A stretch of 64,000 nucleotides of DNA. Source: a virus. The translations under genes and the position numbers were made by a program. The notes below the pieces were generated by a model that saw nothing but the letters and a program-made list of their open reading frames with translations, was not told the DNA's origin and ran no database searches. Of the stretch, positions 1 to 6,764 are shown in pieces (the stretch's first letter is position 1; each line of letters opens with the position of its first letter). Where the stretch lies: positions 1-64,000 of IMG/VR virus record IMGVR_UViG_3300017917_001903. One strand, written 5' to 3'.

Positions 1-1205
1 AACCCTACAAACAAGCCGCATAAGAACAATGCACAAAGGCTCGTTTATGTCTAGTCAACAAAACACAAAGTTGTTCTTAATTGAAAGGACTAGAGCACAC
101 AAGCAATAAGAGTTTCGAGCTCTTTGCTGTACGGAGTATGTATAAAACATACAGGTGTGTTGGTTCTCGTCTCTCTCCCAACTCCGGGCAGTTTACTATT
201 TCTAGCACTCTGCCAAAACTTATTAAGAGAATACACTAGCCTGGACCACGCATCGTAGGTATCGGTCATCCCCCTACAGCTAATCACTAATGTATTCACT
301 TAATAAGTCATCTAACCAAGCCTGAGATTACAGCTTCGAGCGAGTGTCTTTGACTTGTACCCTGTCCCTTGCGAGGAAGGTTGAGCCGTTATCCACTAAG
401 GTCCTTGCGGATCACCTAGTAACACTCAGTGCTGCCTTTTTTGGAGAGTGGCGTTTCTCTCGTCGTATGTTGCTATTCGTCCATCTATCTTCCGCCAGCC
501 TTGCGAGCTGTTCGACTGCGCTAACAGTCTACGTCTTCTATCCGAACAATCACTTCTGCCTTGCGAGCTTCTGTGAACCCAATTCACTTGCGTGTCAGGT
601 ATTAAGCACCTTTCACAACATACCGGAGCAGTCTTTCGCTTTTTGTTACAAACTGGGAATTGAACCCAGATCGACTGTTTAAGAGACAGTTGCATTACCA
701 TTATGCAATTTGCGAACCTACCAAGATGTGCTGCTCCAGTTGCTCCATACCTTGTTAGATACAGAATACAACACACCTCATGCCTTTCCCCTTGCGAGGT
801 ACTAAACGGTTTTTCAAGTCTCCCCTCATCGGTTCAACTATCAAACTAGTACTCGGCCCTTCTGCGCGAACAGTCGAACCCTGTACCTACCTGTTGATCA
901 TCAACATTCACAAGTTTGGTATGTTATAGCTTGGCCACCACAGCCTCTTGGAACTCACCGACTGGCTCTGTTCCTATCCTTTCGGACTATAACACCTGCT
1001 TACTGTCTATCGCCAACCATTACAGTGACGAAGGTTGCTTTCGGATTACTCCGAGTCAACCCTGACCCAGGCTTGCATAAATGGACTCTTGCGAGCGCAG
1101 GTGCGTAGGCTTTCCTGCTTTAGCTACATTGCTGTAGTTACCCTAAGGACGTTATGCCGCCCAATTTTTACTTTTCAAAGAACGTTGCTAATTTCTTAGC
1201 TTATG
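1..1205 (-). ncRNA. Long structured noncoding RNA, GOLLD/ROOL-like candidate
   Basis: About 1.2 kb with no convincing gene, lying behind a near-perfect sigma70 promoter at 1211-1238. The octamer CTTGCGAG occurs five times (368-375, 500-507, 560-567, 791-798, 1088-1095). On the minus strand it reads CTCGCAAG, and in at least two copies (near 791 and 1088) it closes a short stem with a GCAA (GNRA) tetraloop. A tRNA-Lys lies in the middle. Giant ornate phage RNAs such as GOLLD and ROOL are known to sit beside or contain tRNAs, so that class is the best guess. I did not match a consensus, so the family is inference; the noncoding transcript is well supported. It may continue past the window edge. 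Confidence 0.5.
645..715 (-). tRNA. tRNA-Lys(CUU), embedded in the long noncoding RNA
   Basis: The cloverleaf is visible: T-arm CTGGG/CCCAG with loop TTCAATT, anticodon stem ACTGT/ACAGT with loop CTCTTAA, short D-arm GCAT/ATGC. The acceptor stem has one mismatch, and CCA is not encoded. It is the least canonical of the three Lys tRNAs, and its position inside the long RNA suggests it may be processed from it. Confidence 0.75.
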
Positions 1206-1210
1206 TTATC

Positions 1211-1238
1211 ATTATACACGAATTAAAATGTTTGTCAA
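1211..1238 (-). promoter_or_regulatory. Strong sigma70-type promoter for the long noncoding RNA
   Basis: On the minus strand TTGACA and TATAAT are both perfect and separated by 16 bp. Predicted start is near 1204, just upstream of the 1.2 kb noncoding region. Confidence 0.85.
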
Positions 1239-1272
1239 CTACTTTTTTAATTTTTTTCTACTCTTCATAATA

Positions 1273-1533
1273 TTAATTAAGTTGTCGATTTCTTTTTTGT
1301 TCTACGCTGTCTAAGTCTTCAATCATCTCTAGGTCACGTAAAATAGACTCACGTAAGTCATCGGGGAGATCATCAAAGTCTTCTTCAGTCATTTCCCTTG
1401 AATTTTCAAACAATGACCCGTCTCCGATCATGCCCTGAATCTGCTTTACTAGACTATCAAGCTCTTCCTGGCTACCGTCAAAATTATCAAAGCAGCCTGG
1501 CTGGAATACAATCTTAATTTCTCTGTCGGTCAT
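1273..1533 (-). CDS. Small acidic hypothetical protein (86 aa)
   Basis: I do not recognise this protein. It is strongly acidic with Asp/Glu clusters and no membrane segment or signal peptide. It lies alone between the tRNA-Thr/Asn pair and the promoter of the long RNA and is probably co-transcribed with the tRNAs upstream. A weak purine tract (AGAGAC) precedes the ATG. Composition is typical of small phage proteins that bind a host target, but no function can be assigned. Confidence 0.6.
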   Translation of the reverse strand: MTDREIKIVFQPGCFDNFDGSQEELDSLVKQIQGMIGDGSLFENSREMTEEDFDDLPDDLRESILRDLEMIEDLDSVEQKRNRQLN

Positions 1534-1552
1534 TATTGTCTCTTATGTGTGG

Positions 1553-1626
1553 TGCCCCAGCACGGATTCGAACCGCGGACCTACCGCTTACAAGGCGGTT
1601 GCTCTGGCCAACTGAGCTACTAGGGC
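1553..1626 (-). tRNA. tRNA-Thr(UGU)
   Basis: Full cloverleaf: acceptor GCCCTAG/CTGGGGC, anticodon stem ACCGC/GCGGT with loop CTTGTAA, T-loop TTCGAAT. CCA is encoded. Another Thr(UGU) gene lies at 56061. Confidence 0.95.
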
Positions 1627-1640
1627 AAAATTAAATCTGG

Positions 1641-1712
1641 CTCCCCAGGATGGGTTCGAACCACCGACCAGACGATTAACAGTCGTCTGCTCTACCACTG
1701 AGCTACTGGGGA
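1641..1712 (-). tRNA. tRNA-Asn(GUU)
   Basis: Acceptor TCCCCAG/CTGGGGA, anticodon stem GACGA/TCGTC with loop CTGTTAA, T-loop TTCGAAC. It is the first gene after the promoter at 1723-1750. Confidence 0.95.
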
Positions 1713-1722
1713 ATATTTTTTT

Positions 1723-1750
1723 ATTATACACTAAACAGCTAGTGTGTCAA
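1723..1750 (-). promoter_or_regulatory. Sigma70-type promoter for the tRNA-Asn/Thr unit
   Basis: Minus strand TTGACA, 16 bp spacer, TATAAT. Transcription would begin just before tRNA-Asn. Confidence 0.8.
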
Positions 1751-1757
1751 CCTATTA

Positions 1758-3053
1758 TTATTGGCGTGTTGTTTTTATACCGTCTGCTGTAGGGACTGTA
1801 TCAACAACGTCAATGTCTATAACTATGCTTTTTTGTCTTACGTAGTCTGCAAGTGTTGCATAATCTTTAGACGTGATATTTATAAGCGGATTATCTCCGT
1901 TGTCAAAATTAATGAAATAGTTTAAAATGCCTGTGTCTGTTTCTAACATGGTCTTGAAATGACCTGTTAACATTTTTATACCATCTACTCGAATCCAGTT
2001 AGTGTCTAATAGTCGACCAACGTAACGTATTTGATTGTCATGCAAATCAACAATATCACCGGAAGGAAACTGTACACCATTTGGGCGCTCAATTAAAAGC
2101 AAACCACTAGTGGAATTAACACTGTAGCGATAATGATGGTTTATGATATTAAAACGTTTATCGGTTTCTGACAAGTTGTTTATGTACCTAACTGCTAACG
2201 GTGGGCTAGCTTCAGTTAGACCGTAAATGTCAACTACTGTTTGAGCACCACCATCAAACAAATGCTCTAGCAACTTTGGTTTTAAATAATCGCCGCCAGT
2301 TGTAACATACCGTAGTTTGGTACACTTGGGCATTTTATGTGTGTCAACCATAGTGTAAAAAAATTGCGAGTGTGTTGCTTTAAGCATTTCACTTTCCCAA
2401 TTGTCGTGGTTAGCAAAACTTAAAACACTTGCACCAAACACAGCCGGTAATATGGCAGTAGAGTGAACCCCCACGTGACTCATACCATGTGAGAACACAC
2501 AATAGTCATCGGGCCGAATATATTCATCAATAGCAATGCGAATGCTTAGTGCATCGTATCCAACTGAAGTTTTAATTAATCTTGGTTTGCCAGTTGTGCC
2601 GCTGGAAAAACTATATTTGTAGTTATGTTCTCGGAAGGTAATATCTAAGCTATGCGGAACAGCGTATTTTGTTGCAGGATGTTGATCTGCCAATACGATT
2701 CTGTTACTGCCTCGAAAGTCTTCTTCGGGAATTTTGATATCATAACCAACAACAAAAACCTTACCAAAGCCACCAAAGTTAGTTTCAGCTGACTTTACAT
2801 AATCAATAATCGGTAGGTAAGGATCAATCTTAACGTAATCCTTTCCGTAATCGATCAGCGCCAACAGTACAGCAACAGACGAAAAGCTAGTTGATCCTCC
2901 AGCATATACTATGCCAAATGGGTATCCATTATCGTTGTCTGCAATAAACTGTTTCCAATAACCTACTGCCGCCGCTAACTGCTCACGAGTATATTCGCCA
3001 GCTGGGTCTCGGATAATTAAATTTTTACTTACTTTTAGAACTATATCTTCCAC
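1758..3053 (-). CDS. ANL-superfamily acyl/aryl-adenylating enzyme (acyl-CoA synthetase-like)
   Basis: This 431-residue protein has the adenylate-forming core motifs in order: a phosphate-binding loop SSGTTGKP at about 150-157, YGLTEA at 277-282, the GD motif at 332-333, and GRLLD...DGIKM at about 347-361. Family members activate a carboxylic acid with ATP and usually pass it to CoA or a carrier thiol. It is shorter than bacterial acyl-CoA ligases (500 or more), with little of the mobile C-terminal domain, so activity may stop at the adenylate or need a partner. The start is GTG, overlapping the upstream DUF6356-like gene by 29 nt; a hotdog thioesterase lies just upstream, suggesting a small acyl-modifying module. 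The substrate is unknown. Confidence 0.8.
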   Translation of the reverse strand: MEDIVLKVSKNLIIRDPAGEYTREQLAAAVGYWKQFIADNDNGYPFGIVYAGGSTSFSSVAVLLALIDYGKDYVKIDPYLPIIDYVKSAETNFGGFGKVFVVGYDIKIPEEDFRGSNRIVLADQHPATKYAVPHSLDITFREHNYKYSFSSGTTGKPRLIKTSVGYDALSIRIAIDEYIRPDDYCVFSHGMSHVGVHSTAILPAVFGASVLSFANHDNWESEMLKATHSQFFYTMVDTHKMPKCTKLRYVTTGGDYLKPKLLEHLFDGGAQTVVDIYGLTEASPPLAVRYINNLSETDKRFNIINHHYRYSVNSTSGLLLIERPNGVQFPSGDIVDLHDNQIRYVGRLLDTNWIRVDGIKMLTGHFKTMLETDTGILNYFINFDNGDNPLINITSKDYATLADYVRQKSIVIDIDVVDTVPTADGIKTTRQ

Positions 3054-3231
3054 GTGACGCTAACCTTGCTAATGCTATTGTTTTTCTATATGAGTACGAA
3101 GTAAACACATTGGGAAAAACTGCATGCATGAGGCTAGCAATACCAGCTTTAATAAGCACTATGCCGGCGCCAGCAGCAAATTTAAAATGCTGTCTATAGG
3201 AAGTTTGTTTTTCTTTGATGTGTTTGAACAT
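3025..3231 (-). CDS. Small DUF6356-like membrane protein
   Basis: About 68 residues. The pattern (HI..K..SY..H..FA...G, an aliphatic stretch with AGIASLMHAVFP, then a basic tail) fits the short proteins grouped as DUF6356, which have one hydrophobic segment; their role is unknown. ATG at 3231 is chosen over an in-frame GTG at 3240 because the late box at 3241-3248 would place the transcript start near 3235. The end overlaps the adenylating-enzyme gene, implying coupled translation. Confidence 0.65.
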   Translation of the reverse strand: MFKHIKEKQTSYRQHFKFAAGAGIVLIKAGIASLMHAVFPNVFTSYSYRKTIALARLASRGRYSSKSK

Positions 3232-3240
3232 AGCAAACAC

Positions 3241-3248
3241 TATTTATA
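3241..3248 (-). promoter_or_regulatory. T4-type late promoter, perfect TATAAATA
   Basis: Perfect match to the T4 late -10 box. Counting the usual five bases to +1 puts the start near 3235, only four bases upstream of the ATG at 3231. Confidence 0.7.
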
Positions 3249-3259
3249 TTCAGAGATGG

Positions 3260-3330
3260 CTGGCCCTCAAGGATTCGAACCTCGGCTGCCGGAATCAAAA
3301 TCCGGTGTCCTACCACTAGACGAAGGGCCA
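3260..3330 (-). tRNA. tRNA-Gln(UUG)
   Basis: Acceptor TGGCCCT/AGGGCCA, anticodon stem CCGGA/TCCGG with loop TTTTGAT, T-loop TTCGAAT, CCA encoded. Confidence 0.95.
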
Positions 3331-3335
3331 ATAAA

Positions 3336-3695
3336 TTATTTTGCTAAACTATGCTTGACGGGTTTACCGTCTTCATCGAGACACACAAAAACCATTTCGT
3401 CAATTTCAACTATGATGTTTTGTGTGGTTAAGTCTCGTACTTTTACTTCAATTGTTATGCTGGTGTTGCCAACTTTCTTAAGGGCTATACCAATTTCAAC
3501 AATATCACCTTGGCGTGCTGGTGCAACAAACTCAATTGCAGAAATGCTTTTTGTTACTACTTTTTTATGGCGTGCTTCGATGGCTGCATATATAACAGCT
3601 TCTTCATCTACCCACTGTAATAGCCTACCGCCAAATAGTGTGTTGTTAGCATTTAGGTCTTCGGGCTTTACTAATTTTCTCGTTAAAAACCGCAT
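3336..3695 (-). CDS. Hotdog-fold acyl-CoA thioesterase (YciA-like)
   Basis: A 119-residue single hotdog domain. The N-terminal pattern (NANNTLFGGRLLQWVDEEA, about 15-33) matches the YciA/acyl-CoA hydrolase group, in which the Asn and the GG..L...D helix form the active site; SAIEFVAPARQGD (about 52-64) fits the second half. Such enzymes release CoA from acyl-CoA. AGAGG lies 11 nt before the chosen ATG. The gene sits among tRNAs and close to the adenylating enzyme; together they could make and break an acyl thioester. The substrate cannot be read from the sequence. Confidence 0.8.
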   Translation of the reverse strand: MRFLTRKLVKPEDLNANNTLFGGRLLQWVDEEAVIYAAIEARHKKVVTKSISAIEFVAPARQGDIVEIGIALKKVGNTSITIEVKVRDLTTQNIIVEIDEMVFVCLDEDGKPVKHSLAK

Positions 3696-3723
3696 GCATT
3701 ATGTTACCTCTTATTGTGTATGG

Positions 3724-3797
3724 CGACCCGTAGGGGACTTGAACCCCTGGCCTCATGCGTGACAGGCATGCGATCTAACCAACTGATCTAACGGGCC
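3724..3797 (-). tRNA. tRNA-Asp(GUC)
   Basis: Acceptor GGCCCGT/ACGGGTC, anticodon stem CATGC/GCATG with loop CTGTCAC, CCA encoded. Confidence 0.95.
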
Positions 3798-3798
3798 A

Positions 3799-4016
3799 TG
3801 AAACTTGTTAGGTGTGCTGCTACTAGTCCCCACTGGCCCAGCACTGAGTTGTTACCCTGTCCACAAGTGCATTTCTAGGTCGGCACTTGAACGCCCGCGC
3901 AATGTTATCGAGTCACCCATGTTAAGCGGGTCTCTGCGGCAGATTGCTTCGCCGGTATCTTTATGGCATGATACGTCTGCCCACTTTCGTTACGCCCAAA
4001 GTGTAATGCGGGGTTC
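3799..4016 (-). ncRNA. Unassigned structured RNA between tRNA-Ser and tRNA-Asp
   Basis: Roughly 220 bases with no gene but several hairpins on the transcribed strand, for example CAAGTGC...GCACTTG (7 bp) and CACTTT...AAAGTG (6 bp). It lies inside a co-oriented tRNA run, so it is transcribed. No known family was recognised; it could be a spacer or a stable small RNA. Confidence 0.35.
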
Positions 4017-4019
4017 TGG

Positions 4020-4109
4020 CGGTGAGGGTGGGATTCGAACCCACGGTACGCCTATTAAGCGTACGACGGTTTAGCAAACCGCTCCTTTCGGCCTCTCAGG
4101 CACCTCACC
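4020..4109 (-). tRNA. tRNA-Ser(GCU)
   Basis: Class II tRNA with long variable arm; acceptor GGTGAGG/CCTCACC, anticodon loop TTGCTAA, CCA encoded. Its 5' part overlaps the 3' end of the upstream amidotransferase gene, whose stop codon lies in the anticodon region. Confidence 0.95.
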
Positions 4110-4739
4110 AACTAACTCATCTACAAACTGCAATAATAATTTATGATGTGCGGCATAATGCCAACTCTTTTTTAGATATTTTTTATTATACCAAAACTCT
4201 TCGCTTTCAGGATGACATCCTATTAGACCTATGTTACCTTGTATGATTGCCATTGGGTCGCTGTTAGCATAACTAGCAATAGTTTTATAACTACCAGAAC
4301 CAACAAATGTACAACCATCGTAAAAATACATAGGCATATATTGACCTTGCCAATTAACATTAGCTACAGTTGGGAAGCTTCTGCGTACATCGGCATTAGT
4401 TTGTTTAATATACTGCACTACTTGTATATTGTCAAGTATATCAAAATACCAATGCCCGGACCAATAGGCTCCCATGCATATGCCAAGATACTTTCCACCG
4501 CTGGTTACATAGTCTGCTATTTTATTTGATAACCTACGTGTAAAAAAATTATGGAAAGAATCGCTGTCGCCAATGCCGCCCGGAAACGCAACCGCGTCAA
4601 ACACTGCGAGATCCAAGTTAGTTAAATCTAACTCATTAAACGATATCAGTTGATATTTAGAAGATAATGCTGTAGTCATGCCCGATATACACTCTTTAGA
4701 GCATTCGGGGTGTCTTAAAAATACAGCGATCTTCTTCAT
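4071..4739 (-). CDS. Class I glutamine amidotransferase-like (BPL_N family) protein
   Basis: 222 residues starting at MKKIAVF, preferred over an upstream start because the conserved fold begins there. It shows the triad of the class I amidotransferase/DJ-1-like fold: a nucleophile elbow GICMGAYW with Cys88 and HPESEE with His176-Glu178; FPGGIGDSD (about 52-60) supplies the oxyanion-hole glycines. This arrangement resembles the N-terminal domain of eukaryotic biotin-protein ligase (BPL_N), whose reaction is unclear. The last ~13 residues (VGEVPERPKGAVC) are translated tRNA-Ser sequence, so the gene seems to have been fused to the tRNA by deletion or insertion. Confidence 0.75.
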   Translation of the reverse strand: MKKIAVFLRHPECSKECISGMTTALSSKYQLISFNELDLTNLDLAVFDAVAFPGGIGDSDSFHNFFTRRLSNKIADYVTSGGKYLGICMGAYWSGHWYFDILDNIQVVQYIKQTNADVRRSFPTVANVNWQGQYMPMYFYDGCTFVGSGSYKTIASYANSDPMAIIQGNIGLIGCHPESEEFWYNKKYLKKSWHYAAHHKLLLQFVDELVGEVPERPKGAVC

Positions 4740-4761
4740 TATGTACCAGCTGACAAATTGG

Positions 4762-4833
4762 CATACCCTCAAGGATTCGAACCTCGACCAGCGGTTTTGG
4801 AGACCGTTATGCTGCCGTTAACACCAAGGGTAC
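4762..4833 (-). tRNA. tRNA-Trp(CCA)
   Basis: Acceptor GTACCCT/AGGGTAT, anticodon loop CTCCAAA, T-loop TTCGAAT, CCA encoded. The outer anticodon-stem pair is A-C. Confidence 0.92.
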
Positions 4834-4840
4834 AAACTGG

Positions 4841-4912
4841 TGCGGGATGAGAGGGTCGAACTCCCGACATTCGCCGTGTAAAGGCGCTACTCTACCACTG
4901 AGTTAATCCCGC
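4841..4912 (-). tRNA. tRNA-Val(UAC)
   Basis: Acceptor GCGGGAT/ATCCCGC, anticodon stem core CGCC/GGCG with loop TTTACAC, CCA encoded. Confidence 0.94.
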
Positions 4913-4958
4913 ATAATATTACTTATGCTTAAACTTTCTATGTGCCATTAATGAATGG

Positions 4959-5033
4959 CCGGCCCTGAGAGACTCGAACTCCCGACCTTACGGTTCGTAG
5001 CCGTATGCTCTAATCCAACTGAGCTAAGGGCCG
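4959..5033 (-). tRNA. tRNA-Arg(ACG)
   Basis: Acceptor CGGCCCT/AGGGCCG, anticodon stem TACGG/CCGTA with loop CTACGAA, CCA encoded. The A at position 34 would need the host deaminase TadA to become inosine. Confidence 0.95.
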
Positions 5034-5037
5034 CTGG

Positions 5038-5111
5038 GGTGAAGGACGGGACTCGAACCCGCGACAACCGGTACCACAAACCGGGGCTCTACCAACTGAG
5101 CTACCGACACC
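5038..5111 (-). tRNA. tRNA-His(GUG)
   Basis: Anticodon stem CCGGT/ACCGG with loop TTGTGGT; C73 and an upstream G give the G-1:C73 pair expected of tRNA-His. The acceptor stem has two adjacent mismatches (positions 4-5), unlike its neighbours. One base separates its CCA from tRNA-Arg. Confidence 0.9.
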
Positions 5112-5120
5112 ATAATTTGG

Positions 5121-5193
5121 TAGCAACGGGCAGATTCGAACTGCCGACAGGCGGCGTATGAGACCGCTGCTCTACCAACTGAGCTACGTTGCT
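5121..5193 (-). tRNA. tRNA-Met(CAU), elongator type
   Basis: Acceptor AGCAACG/CGTTGCT is fully paired at 1-72, so it is not an initiator; anticodon stem GCGGT/GCCGC with loop CTCATAC. CCA encoded. Its first two bases overlap the stop codon of the SGNH gene upstream. Confidence 0.9.
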
Positions 5194-5608
5194 AAATTTT
5201 TGCTTTACTAACTAAATCTTTGTAACCTCGCCAGCTAGGATGAATCTTATCTGGCTGTACATATGGTGTGCTAATAACATCATCGTTATATAGTGTAGCC
5301 ATATGTTCGACTACTGCATTTACTTTAGGCTTACAAAATCCTTTGTTGCATGGAGGCATAATCCAAACCACACGCATTGACTTAATACGATAACGAATCT
5401 TGTATAATTCCTTAAAAGTATTAACGCCAGGATGATCATTTGTGCCAAGACTAATAACAACAGTCTTAGCTTCTAGCGGAGTCTTGCCCCACTTACGATT
5501 CCATTGCCAAGTATTATATCCACCTTTGGAATATGACACACATTCCTTAGGGGCAAACATCTTAGTACCAACGGCGATTGAATCGCCCATAATCAAACAT
5601 TCTAACAT
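5192..5608 (-). CDS. SGNH/GDSL-type hydrolase
   Basis: 138 residues with the compact SGNH layout: block I MGDSIAVG at 7-14 (nucleophile Ser), block III SLGTND at 53-58 (Asn), and block V DKIHPSWRGY near 119-128 with the Asp-x-x-His pair. These esterases and lipases hydrolyse ester or acetyl groups on lipids or glycans. There is no signal peptide, so it acts in the cytoplasm or on phage-modified glycans. The stop codon lies on the first bases of tRNA-Met. Three more SGNH-like genes occur in this window (12450, 13222, 57262). Confidence 0.85.
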   Translation of the reverse strand: MLECLIMGDSIAVGTKMFAPKECVSYSKGGYNTWQWNRKWGKTPLEAKTVVISLGTNDHPGVNTFKELYKIRYRIKSMRVVWIMPPCNKGFCKPKVNAVVEHMATLYNDDVISTPYVQPDKIHPSWRGYKDLVSKAKI

Positions 5609-5629
5609 ACTGCTCTCTTTCTAACCTGG

Positions 5630-5701
5630 TGCTCCCGGAAGGATTCGAACCTCCAACCTAACCGTTATGAGCGGTCAGCTCTACCATTGAGCTACAAGAG
5701 C
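5630..5701 (-). tRNA. tRNA with CAU anticodon (Met, or Ile2 if lysidine-modified)
   Basis: Acceptor GCTCTTG/CGGGAGC, anticodon loop CTCATAA, T-loop TTCGAAT, CCA encoded. It lacks initiator features. CAU could be Met or, after TilS modification, Ile for AUA; sequence alone does not decide. Confidence 0.88.
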
Positions 5702-5723
5702 TAACCAGGTAACTGGCGTTCTG

Positions 5724-5834
5724 GCGTTCCTTGTGGACTTGCACCACTGTACACCAAGGACAGGTTTGCAGAGCAGGTCATTAGCCTGTTACAGTGACCA
5801 GAGAGATCCTTGTGCCACCCTTTATGGAGGAACA
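5724..5834 (-). ncRNA. tRNA-like RNA (~110 nt), possibly a degenerate tRNA-Cys
   Basis: The ends pair like an acceptor stem (TGTTCCT with AGGAACG, followed by CCA). Next to them is a T-arm-like hairpin GTGG/CCAC with loop TGCAAGT, one change from the TTCRANY rule. Inside, CTGCAAA (5764-5770) is a perfect Cys anticodon loop (GCA), but the flanking bases do not form a normal anticodon stem and the molecule is about 35 nt too long. Cys is the only amino acid without a tRNA here. It is either a decayed or interrupted tRNA-Cys or a tRNA mimic. Confidence 0.45.
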
Positions 5835-5843
5835 TAAACTTGG

Positions 5844-5916
5844 TGGACTGTGTAGGGATCGAACCTACGACTTACTGATTAAGAGTCAGCTACTCTACCT
5901 ACTGAGTTAACAGTCC
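5844..5916 (-). tRNA. tRNA-Lys(CUU)
   Basis: Acceptor GGACTGT/ACAGTCC, anticodon loop CTCTTAA, T-loop TTCGATC, CCA encoded. This is the canonical CUU copy. Confidence 0.94.
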
Positions 5917-5925
5917 TAAAAATGG

Positions 5926-5998
5926 TGGACCCTCCGGGGCTCGAACCCGGGACCAATAGATTAAAAGTCTACTGCTCTACCTACTGAGCTAAAGGTCC
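5926..5998 (-). tRNA. tRNA-Lys(UUU)
   Basis: Acceptor GGACCTT/AGGGTCC, anticodon loop CTTTTAA, T-loop TTCGAGC, CCA encoded. Confidence 0.95.
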
Positions 5999-6005
5999 GT
6001 TAACT

Positions 6006-6185
6006 TTAATTTCCGTCTACATATTCGCCGGCTGCGTCCCACGCTTCATCTTCGGTGTTGTAGATCTTCTGCAAACGAACTTCGTTGCCTTCGCAAAACT
6101 TTACACGCCAAACCCAGCGCCACAGTGCCGCGGGTTCAACCAAGCATTCTGTTGCGACGTCTTTTTCAATCATTGCTGAACGCAT
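6006..6185 (-). CDS. Small hypothetical protein (59 aa)
   Basis: Last gene of a four-gene small operon (6006-6700). The N-terminal start is uncertain: the frame is open to 6236, but a GGGGG tract lies eight bases before the ATG at 6185, and the previous gene stops at 6200. The product is rich in Trp (LWRWVWRVKF) with an acidic C-terminus. No family was recognised. Confidence 0.55.
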   Translation of the reverse strand: MRSAMIEKDVATECLVEPAALWRWVWRVKFCEGNEVRLQKIYNTEDEAWDAAGEYVDGN

Positions 6186-6199
6186 TTGCATCACCCCCA

Positions 6200-6418
6200 T
6201 TACATCCATGCACTTCGTAGAGCCTGGCGCTCCCAACCATAACCATCTGCATCAGGATCCTCATCGTCGTAGATGGGAAAGTCATCTGGTGCAATGTCGT
6301 TATACTTTTCCATAGCTAGCTCTTCTTCAAGGCTAGCCTTCTGCCACGCATAGTATTCATCACCTCGCGGAGTCATAAACTTCTGCATACCAATATCGTT
6401 AAGAACCGGATCAAACAT
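6200..6418 (-). CDS. Small hypothetical acidic protein (72 aa)
   Basis: Start at MFDPVLND because AAGGA lies seven bases upstream; the longer open frame above it overlaps another real small gene. The protein has a central acidic tract (DDEDPDADGYG). The TAATG junction with the next gene suggests coupled translation. No family recognised. Confidence 0.6.
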   Translation of the reverse strand: MFDPVLNDIGMQKFMTPRGDEYYAWQKASLEEELAMEKYNDIAPDDFPIYDDEDPDADGYGWERQALRSAWM

Positions 6419-6428
6419 CTGTTGTTCC

Positions 6429-6602
6429 TTAGTCAAAGAAGTTACCCTTAGCCCAATAGTAATCTCGGATCGAACTGTTTGCGACCCAAGCACCTTGCGG
6501 TAGAGGACCAAACAGCTTATTAGCTTTGTCCATTGCTTCAAGCATACGATTAGCTTCAACTTCAATCCGCTTACCGGCGGCACTAAACGAATAAGTAATC
6601 AT
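6429..6602 (-). CDS. Small hypothetical protein (57 aa)
   Basis: Reads MITYSFSAAG... to ...WAKGNFFD. Its ATG overlaps the stop of the 32-codon gene upstream (TAATG) and is preceded by GAGGTGATGTA, a good ribosome-binding site. The stop lies 10 bases before the next start, so the unit is a tight operon. No known domain. Confidence 0.6.
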   Translation of the reverse strand: MITYSFSAAGKRIEVEANRMLEAMDKANKLFGPLPQGAWVANSSIRDYYWAKGNFFD

Positions 6603-6700
6603 TACATCACCTCGCTGGGCTGAAGAAGATAACCATCACTGTCTTCTCGAATGATCTGTATTACCGGGATCAACGCAACTGCAAGAGCAAACAAAAACAT
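6602..6700 (-). CDS. 32-residue membrane peptide
   Basis: Begins MFLFALAVALIPVIQII, one hydrophobic helix followed by a polar tail. GGAG seven bases upstream of the ATG and the TAATG overlap with the next gene support it. First gene after the promoter at 6729-6756. It resembles the very small membrane peptides of phage early regions; function unknown. Confidence 0.55.
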   Translation of the reverse strand: MFLFALAVALIPVIQIIREDSDGYLLQPSEVM

Positions 6701-6728
6701 CTAACTACTCCCTACTGCCTACATTTTA

Positions 6729-6756
6729 ACAATAGCAGGTTTTGGAGATAAGTCAA
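6729..6756 (-). promoter_or_regulatory. Sigma70-type promoter for the 6006-6700 operon
   Basis: Minus strand TTGACT, 16 bp, TATTGT. The first gene starts about 30 bases downstream. Confidence 0.7.
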
Positions 6757-6764
6757 CCAAAAAA

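Noticed and set aside
344-776. Two overlapping open frames (112 codons plus, 116 codons minus) in the first kilobase
   Set aside because: They lie inside the long structured RNA and cross the tRNA-Lys, have no ribosome-binding sites, and read as low-quality Cys/Ser-rich sequence.
871-890. A possible second tRNA T-arm (GGGTTCGACTG)
   Set aside because: No 5-bp stem with a seven-base TTCRANY loop can be formed and no acceptor or anticodon arm fits.
1-1200. RNase P RNA or group I intron as the identity of the long noncoding RNA
   Set aside because: A GGAAAG stretch and a TATAGTCC stretch are suggestive, but the other conserved regions of either class could not be found.
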